A stretch of DNA of 64,000 nucleotides from Hysterangium stoloniferum (taxonomy: Eukaryota; Basidiomycota; Agaricomycetes; Hysterangiales; Hysterangiaceae). The notes under the pieces are model-generated. The model made no database searches. It worked only from the letters and a program-made list of their open reading frames with translations, and was not told where the DNA came from. The stretch covers positions 1,736,001 through 1,800,000 of the forward strand of contig WHVD01000001.1 of assembly GCA_015178975.1 (NCBI GenBank), written 5' to 3'. Positions 48,073 to 57,352 of the stretch are shown piece after piece (within the stretch, counting starts at the first letter, position 1; each line of letters starts with the position of its first letter). A program made the translations under genes and the position numbers.

Positions 48073-48937
48073 TGTTAAGAGTCATGTGCAGAGCTTATCG
48101 GAGGGTTTCCATAGAAACCCACAGGAAAGCCAGTAGGACTTGGCTTCAGCTTATAGGCTGTGCCTTTGCAAGATCATCTTGTCCAATTTCAGATGGGCAG
48201 ATGGGAATCCCAGGGAGTCGGTTTGTGGGTTGAGAGGTTGAGGAGTCGATTGCGGGAATCCCCTGGAAGTCGAGGGGTCAGGTGGAGATGAGTCGGGGGT
48301 CGAGATAGATAGGTCGGAGGTCAAGTGATAGATGGGTTGAAGCCCATGGGCTCTGATGAGGTAAAGTGGTGTGTTTCAAAGAGGAGATTAGAGTGTAAAA
48401 TGTACTTGGATTACTGGGGGGAATCTAAGCTGATTTTCTGACTGGGTTGTATGTACAACATCTGCCAGACTATATAGACTGTGGAATGTATAACATACCA
48501 AATCCAGTAATAATGAAAACTAAACTAGCAAACATGAAATGAGATAAGTAAACACCAAACTTGGTGTTAGGAATGGAACAGAGCAGAGTGGAGTCCAAAT
48601 CGTGACAGGTCGTAAAACCATAATGGGAATGGGGTGGGAGCAGAGTCCAAATTGTGACAGGTCATTTGACCATAACAGGAATGGGGCTCAGTTAGAGAGC
48701 TGTCGGGTTTGCCAAGTGGGGTCCAGTGACTGGTGCATGGGACAGGGTCGGAGATAGACAGGAGTGGAGTCCAGTGGGTATTCTGGTGACTGATACATGA
48801 AGTGACGAAGGTTGAGCATGGACAGGTCTGACATCCAGAGTCCAGTGGGTATTCTGGTAAACTGATAATTGGTGCATGTAGGATGTGGGTGCATATAAGT
48901 TAGGGCCTGGAGTCCAGTGGGATTTCCAGTTGTAACA
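48073..48937 (-). mobile_element. Solo B-type gypsy LTR with 5-bp target duplication
   Basis: 865 bp from TGTTAAGAGTC to GTTGTAACA, flanked by exact CAATT (48068-48072 and 48938-48942). It contains the shared motif at 48142-48154. Clean solo LTR; a fossil. Confidence 0.9.
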
Positions 48938-49336
48938 CAATTCTCCCCAATTAGGTGTATTCCAATTGGATCTAGATTTACTGCCTTTTGTCCAGATTTG
49001 GGAGAGAGAGAGAGCATAGTTGAACAATATTTTCAACTTCAATAATGCCTCCCTTCCGATTGCACATATTTGTATCTTGGTCAATAGGATTGAGGCAATG
49101 GAAAATATGAGCATTTGCAAGAGAACACCAAAAAAAATATAAGAATTTTTTTTTGGAAATGTAGTTTCTAGCAATAAGACTTAATATATCTATCCTTAAA
49201 CGCTTTCTAAAAGTCTTTTTTTTTTTTGTTGTTGCTGAAAGGGATAGAAGCTTGAATGGCAGTTGCTTATGTAAGGGGGTACTGGATTTATGATGAACAA
49301 TTGTGATTTGAATTGTATTGTCAGCAATGTCCAGGT
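48938..49336. other. Unassigned sequence between two LTRs
   Basis: A 127-aa minus-strand frame covers part of this stretch. It is Lys- and Asn-rich, crosses GA- and T-runs, and has no motif I can name. I do not call it a gene. Confidence 0.4.
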
Positions 49337-49526
49337 TGTTAGAATGGTACATCATGAACAACAGAGTCCAAAGATCTATTTATAGGACAACAAAGGAGTT
49401 GTGTCACTCACCCTTTCCTTTGTTCTACCAAAGATATATAAGGAGTAGATGGTACTTGACTGTACTTTAGTCCATTATACACTAATACATGACTGATATA
49501 TACTATTAGGGTCCTGATTTTCAACA
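49337..49526 (+). mobile_element. Short copia-like LTR relic
   Basis: 190 bp from TGTTAGAATGG to TTTTCAACA with a TATA-like ATATATAAGG (about 49432). Its AGTCCATTATACAC..TACATGACTGA resembles the 30-b unit in the LTR at 46691-47060. Flanking 5-mers CAGGT / CAAGT match at four of five bases. A fossil, older than its relative. Confidence 0.6.
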
Positions 49527-49863
49527 CAAGTTGGCTCAGGTAATACAGTGGGGGACAAAACTGTTCCACTGATTTTTTATATGTCAAAGAATGTTGAATA
49601 ACTCAATGAGTACTTGACCAATTGACCTGAAATTTTTAATTTAGGTAGTCATATATGTTGGCTATATACCCTAATAATTCTATGACATAAGCATTATTTC
49701 TCAACAAACTATAAATCAAATACTATTGAAATCTCATTGGAACAGTTTTGTCCCTGGTATATAATCCAATACAAATCATATAGTCTAGTACTTGGTGTAA
49801 CCCCCCATTCTGTCTGGACCTTTTTTCATAACTCCTGAATACTCCTAGGCTCCACTTCATACT

Positions 49864-50708
49864 CTAGTAGCCTCTTCTTCTTGAAGTAATGCCAAAGGTG
49901 TTCAATTGGATTAAGATCAGCAGATTAAGGGGGCCATAACATGACATCAAAATCACTGCCATTAAGCCAATTGGTGGCCTTCTTGCTCTTGTGTTTGGGA
50001 TCATTGTCTTGCTGAAAGACAATATCCCCAGTCTTCTTCTTGTAATGCTTGAGAAATTCTTGAAGTTCATCCTCCAAAATGCTAACATAAAGTTCAGCAT
50101 CCATCCTTCCATCAATCTTGGTGGCATATCCTGGTCCTTCCCAGAACATACTTCCCCCCTCCAAACTTGACTGTGCCCTCAACCAGCCTATCACTGAGCC
50201 CCTCTCCTGCTTTTTTCCACACCCACTTCCTCCCATCTGACCCCAAATGATTGATTTTAGTCTCATCTGACCAAACAACCCTCTTCCAGTCCTCCAGAGA
50301 CCAGTTCTTGTGTGCCAATACAAAGTCCAGCCTCTCCCTTCTATGCCTTTTTGTGAGTTTAGGCCTTTTTCTCTTCACCACAGCCTTCATTCCAGCTTTC
50401 TTGAGTTCCCTACAAATTTTTCTTACAGAGATAGACTCCCCATTCATATCTTGTAGGACTTTAGAGGCCTGAGTGGCATGGTCAATCTTCTGGGAAGTGA
50501 TTTGTTGGATGATGTAATGGGTATCAGAGGGGGAAAGTTTGCATGGACGACCTCCAGCTGCTTTGGAGAGGGAGGAAGAATGTTTAGAGTGAATTCTGGA
50601 TATAGTAGAGACAGAAGGACCAGTGGTAGTAGCTACTTCATGTGCAGACTTGCCCTTGTCAAGTAGAGTAAGAACACAATCAAGTTGAGCAGGAGTGAGA
50701 GCTCTCAT
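49864..50708 (-). pseudogene. Tc1-type transposase, frame-shifted
   Basis: ATG at 50708 opens MRALTPAQLDCVLTLLDKGK, followed by a helix-turn-helix (STISRIHSKHSSSLSK, GGRPCKLSPSD) and VVWSDETKINHLGSDG with the first catalytic Asp. After FGGG the frame changes, probably at the run of seven C at about 50152. The second frame (within 49925-50323) continues with SMFWEGPGYATKIDGRMDAE and FQQDNDPKHKSKKA (second Asp). DLNPIEHLW, with the third acidic site, lies near 49900 after a stop. Length and order match Tc1 transposases of ~340 aa. Two or more lesions make it inactive. Confidence 0.88.
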
Positions 50709-50930
50709 GATGTAAACTGATGGGTTGTTGGAATGCTATCATTTGGAGAAGTGAACAGTTGTATATATACACAATTTGAACAGGTCACATGATTTTATTT
50801 GCATTTATTTGTGGATAATCAATAAGGTTATGTGCTAATCATGTGACAAGGAAAATGAGATTGCATTAGTATTTGATTTATAGTTTGATGACAAATAAGG
50901 CTTATGTCATAGAATTCTGAGGGTATATAG

Positions 50931-51671
50931 TGTTACAACCATGTTGCAACCTGACGGTCCCTGAGGTTATCACCTCCTATTGACAATTCAAGTCATCGTT
51001 CAAGTCCTCACATCGGAAGTCGTCAGTTTCCCGATGCTGACATATGCCTTCACGGTGATCAAACTCCATTTACACCCCCATCAAAATATACTTGTACTAT
51101 CTGGTTAAACTCTGATACGTCCCTTTATTATGATGATCTGTTCTACTCTATGTTTCACATATGTCTATATATACTTGTAACCCTCGGACTATTTCCTTTT
51201 CTCATAATTCCGCTCTTGGTTATCTCACAGCCTCTGAACTAATCGTAACCTTCCCATTCCTAGTCAAGCTTATTTGTCAATACTGTTTTCTGCTCTTCTC
51301 CTAGTTAGTATTTCCTAGATGCTGAATACTTGTATATGAACCTGTTGTAGTTGTAGTTACTAGGCAATCAGAATATCAACTCAGAATACCCTCTTATACC
51401 TCTAGAAGCCTCGTACTAAGCACTCCACTATCCACCTTCATGTGCACTCGCCCACTCTCGGTCTCTGACCCCTTGGCCCGACACTCGACTTATCCTTTGT
51501 TTCCAATTGGTAGTTTTGCCAAGAGGTATTTGTCAGGACTAGTCTTCGCCCGTCTGAAATTTAAGGACACCCAACAGATAATTGCGAGGGCGCAGCACAT
51601 AAGCTGAAGCCAAGTTCTTCCGATCGGTCCCGATCGGTCTACCGACATTAGTCAGTTTTCAGTTCTTAACA
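50931..51671 (+). mobile_element. Solo D-type gypsy LTR in a transposon inverted repeat
   Basis: 741 bp from TGTTACAACC to AGTTCTTAACA, flanked by exact TATAG (50926-50930 and 51672-51676). It contains the shared motif at 51599-51611, 60 bp from the LTR end. It interrupts the right inverted repeat of the Tc1-type element, so it is the younger insertion. Confidence 0.93.
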
Positions 51672-51793
51672 TATAGCCAACATATATGACTACCTAAATT
51701 AAAAATTTCACGTCAATTGGTCAAGTACTCATTGAGTTATTCAACATTCTTTGACATATAAAAAATCATTGGAACAGTTTCCCCGACTGCATA

Positions 51794-52203
51794 GCCATCA
51801 ATAGGTCAGAGGTCAATCACTGAAATAGTCAGACTGGCTTCTGCACATTCCTGTCTTCTCACATGTAGTTTTATGTTGGTGCTTCAAGAGGAACAAATTA
51901 GGGAAGAATGAAAGTATTATTCCAAGACAGGTATGATTGCTATGGAAGTGTTTAAGGACATTATTATTGATCTATAAGTATTCAGGCCCAATTGCAAAGA
52001 GAGACTGCCTCATGTATGTCTTTTAGATTGAATCATTTCAAAAAGTATATAAAAGTATAGAATTATAAGTAATTAATAAAATTTAAATAAGTTTCTGAAT
52101 TAGACAACATGTTTTGATAGATACTCAGAATTGCTGATACAGAGGAAGGTTGTAGGGTATGTGGGGGGCTTGCCTCCCCACGGGTTTAACCCTTGTATTC
52201 CTA
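51794..52203. other. Unassigned spacer
   Basis: No ORF or motif. AT-rich around 52020-52110. It ends where the left arm of the inverted duplication begins. Confidence 0.4.
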
Positions 52204-52617
52204 AGCGATGGAAATCCATCATGACCCAATATAACTCAGAAATATATCTCCCGACAAGATAAAGGCATTTTCCTAAACATCATCGGCGTTGCCACATAGA
52301 TTTCTGTGAAAGGTAATAGATGAAAAACGAATTATCTCGCAGATGCTTTGAAACACTTACTTCGTGTTCAATGGTCAAACCCGAAAGTACAACATATATT
52401 CATTATCTCCCGGCATAGTTGCGACAGTTCCGACTTTACCGTAGTCATGTACCATCACTTGTTGTGGCTACTAGCTAAGTAGGGTTGAAGATGATGGTGT
52501 CGCCATCTGAAAACACTAATGAACGATTGATATATCGTCTAACAATATAATATGCAAATGTCTGGGGTGAATGTGGAAATCACACACTCTGATCATTATC
52601 GAGGTACTGCTATCCAT
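52204..52617 (-). pseudogene. DUF6533-type 5' fragment
   Basis: ATG at 52617 (MDSSTSIMI), a damaged exon 2 (52440-52510, with a stop within TLLS), exon 3 (about 52355-52400) and exon 4 (about 52255-52310). It is cut off at ~52204, exactly at the outer edge of the inverted duplication. No downstream exons exist. It is the mirror copy of exons 1-4 of the gene at 55641-57352. Confidence 0.75.
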
Positions 52618-52952
52618 GCTATCTGTGTTGAGAATGGTTCACTGCCAGTAGTATAGGATTCCTGTAAAACGTGAGAGAACTGAAAAGCGCGGGCATCCGA
52701 GAAGCCACCGTGCGCAAGCGGAAGAGAACACCAAGGTGACATCTGTGTTAGATTTTCGGGTAAAGCGAGCAGCTGGAGTCGTATAGTGACTGGGGCACTA
52801 ATTCTCACATTAATTAGCGCCGTTGTTATTAGTATATAATCCCCGTAGTTACGCATGTGATACCCATGTGTTTATAACCAACAATATTACTCAGACAGTA
52901 TCGCGCTCGTCCTCTATAGGTCTGGTTATATTTTCGCTGAAAAGTTAACAAT

Positions 52953-52966
52953 CTGAGTATATAATA
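52953..52966 (-). promoter_or_regulatory. Conserved TATA block (fragment copy)
   Basis: TATTATATACTCAG on the minus strand, equivalent to the block at 55455-55468. It is displaced to about 340 bp from the fragment's ATG because an extra ~220 bp lies between them in this arm. Confidence 0.45.
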
Positions 52967-53029
52967 ACATCACCAACGATTTGAAAAAGAAATCTATGGC
53001 AGTTTAGATAGGCTATATGGATTGCAATT

Positions 53030-53392
53030 ACATGGAATCTGTGATGCTTGAAGTGCACATTACGTATAGGGGTACAGCCAATGCAGCATTGCCCCCCACA
53101 CTGGTCGGGAAAGCTATCACTCTTCGTCCGCAGCGATCAATGTGTTCGTCGGGGTTTGCCAGGAGAGATATGAACTGGCAGGAATATAGGCAATTTTCTA
53201 TGTACTCCCCGCTTCCGTATACGTAGGTATTGAGTTGGGAAAGATATCTTCAAGTGGGGTACAGTGTTGAGTGAGTTCCCAGGCCTGGTCCAAGAGTGGA
53301 CATGAAGGTGATCTGCTCGTAATATCGTCGAATTGCGCAGCCCTCTTTTGATCTAGATCCGAGAATACGCAGAGTTTTGCATATGCCATTTA
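53030..53392 (-). pseudogene. Conserved unrecognised ORF, left-arm copy
   Basis: 53198-53389 encodes MAYAKLCVFSDLDQKRAAQF, then SRSP.CPLLDQAWELTQHCTPLEDIFP; the rest of the homology (CLYSCQFISLLAN, AALAVPLY) continues to ~53030 in another frame. The right-arm copy (55066-55416) keeps one frame across all of it. Protein-level similarity between the arms suggests real past coding. No family recognised. Confidence 0.4.
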
Positions 53393-53489
53393 TACTAAAA
53401 CCGAACAAGAAGTGCTTAGTTACAGCCACATATGAATCTACATCTCTCAGACATCCATCCTCACACGGCTACCCAACCCCAATCTTCTA

Positions 53490-53700
53490 GAAGTAGACGG
53501 GCAGTGTGGGGTTAACCCAGTCCACATAGGACCCTAAGAACAACATTGGATGACCATCCATGAATCCAACTAAGAGTAAAAACACAATGATAATGCTGAC
53601 CGCCACGAACGAGGTCTCGTCAATCAGGAACTGCATTGGCATCTCAACTGGTTGATCACAGATCTTCTCATGCCATGATGAATGAATGGCTAAAAGGGTA
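53490..53700 (-). other. Conserved membrane-helix ORF, left-arm copy
   Basis: The minus strand encodes HEKICDQPVEMPMQFLIDE, TSFVAVSIIIVFLLLVGFM (one hydrophobic helix) and DGHPMLFLGSYVDWVNPT, ending LPVYF and a stop near 53495. The right arm (54637-54996) has the same helix and flanks, but its frame changes just after LSLGS. It looks like the C-terminal exon of a membrane protein. I cannot name the family, and no start codon or upstream exon could be fixed. Confidence 0.4.
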
Positions 53701-53865
53701 CAATAAAATGTAGGGTGGCTATGCTATGTGACCAATCTGCTTCTTAGCACGCTCTAATAAAAAGCTCAGGGACAAGATTCCCACTCCTGACTTTAGGCAC
53801 ATAGTTCTGCGGTGAGGGCAGTATAAACGCTGTTGATCACTATAGCAAAGAGTCCCGGACGAAAC

Positions 53866-54589
53866 AAGAACGAGGTTTGAAGCTGCGGTATTATGAACTA
53901 AATCAGATGGCCAAGCCATCCCAAGCATACTTGCACGTACTACACGGGCTAATGAATATCCAGTTCGTTAAGTGTCGTGGGTGCTGATTGAGATAAGTAT
54001 TAAAAGCGCTTGTATATTTTGGGAGTCTTGCGCTGCTAGTCAGACTTGGAGGATCAGCGTTGATGGATATATGACAGATGTCGGAGATGATCAAAGATAG
54101 ACAGTTCAGTTATTGTCCAGCGTACAACCTTCTTCACAAGCACATACATATCCTGCCTTCTTGACTTCTTCAAAGTACTTTGACCACCACAACTGATGGT
54201 CCCCCCAATATCGTCTTTATCGACTTGTCAGTTGCATATCGCCGGCGAGTCCGGGTACTTCGGGCATAACAACGAATTTGAAGTTCATAGGTTTAGCACG
54301 TCAAAACGCCAACAGAATGAGGTGCATTGCGTACATGGAAGTTCCGGCCTACCCTGGCTGCACGGAAGATGCGCTCCACAATTGCTGCAATGATCGTATA
54401 TTTTTTGACGAGACTCGAGTCCTGGGTATTGGAGATGCTGTCCAGAGTATATGTTTTCAGAGGTATACTAGAAGATCCACAACATACAAGAATTGAGGCT
54501 TCTAACTATACCCAGCGTCAAAACAAAGCTTTAAAAGATGCACGTGTACACATCCCAATATACATGTAGTTATTGGCCTCCCGAAAGAA
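53866..54589. other. Central spacer of the inverted duplication
   Basis: Single-copy sequence between the arms, about 720 bp, with short overlapping ORFs on both strands and no recognisable gene. Confidence 0.5.
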
Positions 54590-54636
54590 TTGGACAGTGA
54601 TCAAGAGCGTTTATACTATCCTCACCGCAGAACTAT

Positions 54637-54996
54637 GTGCCTAAAGTCAAGAGTGGGCATCTTGTCCCTGAGAATTTCCTAGAGCAGCTTAGGCACCCCA
54701 CATTTTATTGCCCCCTTCCATCCAGTCATTCATCATGGCATGAGCAGATCTGTGATCAACCAGTTGAGATGGTGATGCAGTTCATGTTTGACGAGACCTC
54801 GTTCGTGGCACTGAGCATTATCATTGTGTTTTCACTCTTAGTTGGGTTCGTGGATAGTCATTCAATGCTGTCCTTAGGGTCTGTGTGGATTGGGTTAGCC
54901 CCACACTGCCCATATATCTCTGGTAGAAAATTGTGGCTCGGTAGATGGATATTTGGAAAATTGATCAAGTATAGATTCGAATGTGGCTATAACTAA
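54637..54996 (+). pseudogene. Conserved membrane-helix ORF, right-arm copy
   Basis: A 119-aa frame including SSWHEQICDQPVEMVMQFMF, DETSFVALSIIIVFSLLVGF and VDSHSMLSLGS. Compared with the left arm it has lost one base after LSLGS, so its C-terminus differs. One transmembrane helix of about 17-19 residues is visible. The family is unknown. Confidence 0.4.
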
Positions 54997-55065
54997 TTAT
55001 GTCAGTAAAACCTTTGTGCAGTTGTAAGATTTTTTGTACCAACTTCCTGTTCGGTGTTAGTATAA

Positions 55066-55416
55066 GTGGCAGATGCAAAACACTGCGTATTCTCGGATCT
55101 AGATCAAAAGAGGGCTGCGCAATTCGACGATATTATGAGCAGATCACCTTTATGTCCACTCTGGGACCAGGCCTGGGAACTCACTCGACACTGTACCCCG
55201 CTTGAAGATATCTTTCCCGATTCAATATACATAGAACATGTATGCCTGTATTCCCTCCAGTTCATCTGTCTCCTGGCAAACACCCTTGATCGCCGCGGAC
55301 AGGGAGTGATAATTTGCCCGACCGACTTGTGGGGCGATGCTGAACTGGCTGTCCCTGTATACATAGCGTGCACTTCAAGCATCACGACTAAATGTAATTT
55401 CAATCCATATAGCTGA
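55066..55416 (+). CDS. Unrecognised conserved ORF, 116 aa
   Basis: MADAKHCVFSDLDQKRAAQF, then DDI.SRSP.CPL.DQAWELTRHCTPLEDIFP, CLYSLQFICLLAN, and LAVPVYIACTSSIT. Both arms of the inverted duplication keep these residues, with many silent-looking changes. This argues that it was, or is, coding. It could be a single exon of a longer gene: the sequence just upstream (55040-55065) offers an AG acceptor. The Cys-Val-Phe start recalls basidiomycete HNH-type proteins, but no His-Asn-His residues follow, so I do not assign a function. Confidence 0.35.
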   Translation: MADAKHCVFSDLDQKRAAQFDDIMSRSPLCPLWDQAWELTRHCTPLEDIFPDSIYIEHVCLYSLQFICLLANTLDRRGQGVIICPTDLWGDAELAVPVYIACTSSITTKCNFNPYS

Positions 55417-55454
55417 TCTACTTGTCATAGATTTTTTTCAATCGTTCGTGGTGT

Positions 55455-55468
55455 TATTATATACTCAG
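55455..55468 (+). promoter_or_regulatory. Conserved TATA block upstream of a DUF6533-type gene
   Basis: TATTATATACTCAG about 175 bp before the ATG at 55641. A second shared block, TCTCTCACTTTTTACCGGAT, lies at about 55557-55578, 60-85 bp before the ATG. Both recur before the copies at 47177 and 52617, and the second also before 43735. Confidence 0.5.
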
Positions 55469-55640
55469 ATGGTACCTCGATATCAATCAGACCGTTGTTT
55501 CAGCTTAGTCTTCTCTTCTATTTATGCAGGGTGGCATTTCAGATATCCATACTTTCAGTTCTCTCACTTTTTACCGGATCCCCCAGTCCTCTCAATTAAC
55601 CACCTACCACTGGCAGTGCACCATTCTCAACCCAGATAGC

Positions 55641-57352
55641 ATGGATGGCAGGAGCTCGATAGTGACTAGACTGTGTGAGTTCTACATTCACCCTCCAGAC
55701 ACATTCATATTGCTGGACTGTATAGTAATCGTTCATTATTATTTGTCAGATGGTGACGCCTTCATCGCTAACAGTACTTGGCTGGTAGTAGCAACAGTGA
55801 TGGTATATGACTTTGGTAAAGCCAGTACTCTCGCAACCACGCCAGGAGATAATAAATATATTTTGTGAACTCTCAGGTTTGACCATTGAACACGAAGTAC
55901 GTGTTTCAAAGCAACGCCGATGGTCTTTAGGAAAATGCCTTTATCTTTTCGTGAGATATATTTCTGAGTTATATTGGGTCATTGATGATGATGATTTCCA
56001 TCGCTTAGACCCGTTATCTAGGAATATTCAAGGTCATTTTCGACATTTCTGGTGAGCACTTCGATTCATTGTAACCTACCATCTCAAGCAGCAGTTGTAG
56101 TAAATTTTAGTGCAAATGTTACCAACACGGTGTGTCAGTTTCCGAGTTCTTCATCCGCGTTCAATATCTCACATATCCGACAGTTGTAAGGATCTTAAAT
56201 TAATCCCATACCTGCACCGTAATGATGACGCGGCTATGTCAAACACTAGCTGTACCGCCTTCTTTTGGTGGGAGCTATTCTCGTTAGTATGGTTGATGAT
56301 TGAAAATACCCTTCTAATTACCCTTCCACCCCGAAAGTGTAACTGCCGCCATCGTATCCGTCCAAGGTACGTTCAGCGGGACATGGGTGTTAGAAGAAAA
56401 CATCACATTGATGCTCTCACTGCACACTGCATCAAGTCATTCTACTATGTCGGGTGGGTTTCTCTCATTAATACAAGATCAATGTTATTTATTAAGCTAC
56501 CAACTTAAAAGGTTTACGCCGTTTATCGACGGAATAACAAGTTGGTTATAGTACTAGCAATTGTATTAGCACTAGCGGTACTTGCAAGTTTGCTCGTGAT
56601 GGGCCTTCATATGCCAGTCGGTGAGTTCTTATATTTCATGAAAACAATATTTACAACTTGTTTTTAATATGCGATAGGGGCAGCACCGCATTTGGGACTC
56701 ACCGGTTGCTTTTCTGTTAATGGAGTGCCACCAAAGTTTGCGTTTGGAGTGCTGCTGTTGCTGATCTACGAAACAATTCTTTGCTTCCTCATGTTATGGA
56801 AGGTTATTCAGAATTACCGAGATGGATATGGGTCTCTACTTTTATCGGGAATGGTACATGACAGGTAAGCATGGTATCCAACGTCTCCTCTTGAAAGCAT
56901 GGGCTTAAAAACCAGCTGTCTAGTCTCATTTACTTTGTTGGGTATGTCCGTCACATTTTTTCAGGGTCGCTTTTATCATTCTGTACACTTTTCACTCCAT
57001 TTCACAGTATCTTCACCGTTCTGTGTCTTGACTTCACCCTCTACAGCCTCCATAAACAGGAATGGGCCGTGTTCATCATAGCGTAAGTTAAACCAGTTTT
57101 GCTTATTCATGCTCAAGACTAGAATATGTATTTAGACGAGAATATACCATACCATGCGCGATGGGATGCCGACTCCTAGTGAATACCATGGAATGGGCTG
57201 AAGTGTCGAAATCCTCTCATGACACAATTGCTACGCCTATAACCTTTTACCCCATCGACAGGCTACCAGCTCATCAAAGTGAAGTAAAAATCACCACCGT
57301 AACTCCGGCCCTGGATGAGTCTTACAGATTCCACACTGCAATTGGGCAGTAG
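55641..57352 (+). CDS. DUF6533-type membrane protein, 13 exons, 310 aa
   Basis: Exons: 55641-55674, 55750-55815, 55877-55950, 56009-56051, 56101-56131, 56250-56282, 56338-56366, 56437-56453, 56512-56620, 56678-56864, 56924-56941, 57008-57082, 57136-57352; 933 nt, one open frame, stop TAG. Motifs: STWLVVATVMVYDF, LTIEHEVRVSKQRRWSLGKC, TRYLGIFKVIFDIS, CTAFFWWELFS, VTAAIVSVQ, VILLCR, VYAVYRRNNKLVIVLAIVLA, FAFGVLLLLIYETILC, LIYFVG, FTVLCLDFTL, CAMGCRLLVNTMEWAEVS. The third exon equals exons 3 plus 4 of the paralogs: one intron has been lost in frame, restoring a continuous EVR..RRWSLGKC core. A multi-pass membrane protein of unknown function. A conserved TATA block lies upstream. Confidence 0.85.

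Larger units (their letters stand above)
49544..51793 (-). mobile_element. Tc1-type transposon with a nested solo LTR
   Basis: The left end CAGTGGGGGACAAAACTG (49546) and the right end (51789), read inward as CAGTCGGGGAAACTG, form long inverted repeats of about 200 bp, bounded by TA. Both repeats share TATGTCAAAGAATGTTGAAT and further blocks. The right repeat is split at 50931 by a solo LTR. The minus strand encodes a Tc1-type transposase. A different subfamily from the element at 7.6-9.7 kb. Confidence 0.88.
52204..53865. repeat. Left arm of a large inverted duplication
   Basis: The reverse complement of about 54590-55998. Matching blocks in order include CCATCATGACCCAATATAAC, GAGAACTGAAAAGCG, TGTACCCC..TTGAAGATATC, TCGGATCTAGATCAAAAGAG, AACGAGGTCTCGTC and CATAGTTCTGCGGTGAGG. 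A ~220-bp stretch near 52740-52960 has no counterpart in the right arm. Divergence is substantial (perhaps 15-20% by eye), so the event is old. Confidence 0.85.
54590..55998. repeat. Right arm of a large inverted duplication
   Basis: The partner of 52204-53865. It holds the membrane-helix ORF, the unrecognised ORF, the promoter and exons 1 to 4 of the plus-strand DUF6533-type gene. The homology stops at the end of intron 4, near 55998. Confidence 0.85.

Noticed and set aside
48978-49361. 127-aa minus-strand ORF
   Set aside because: Lys/Asn-rich reading through homopolymer runs and into an LTR; no motif and no second copy.
55066-55416. Assignment of the CVFSDLDQ ORF to HNH endonucleases
   Set aside because: Only the first few residues are suggestive; the His-Asn-His residues are absent.
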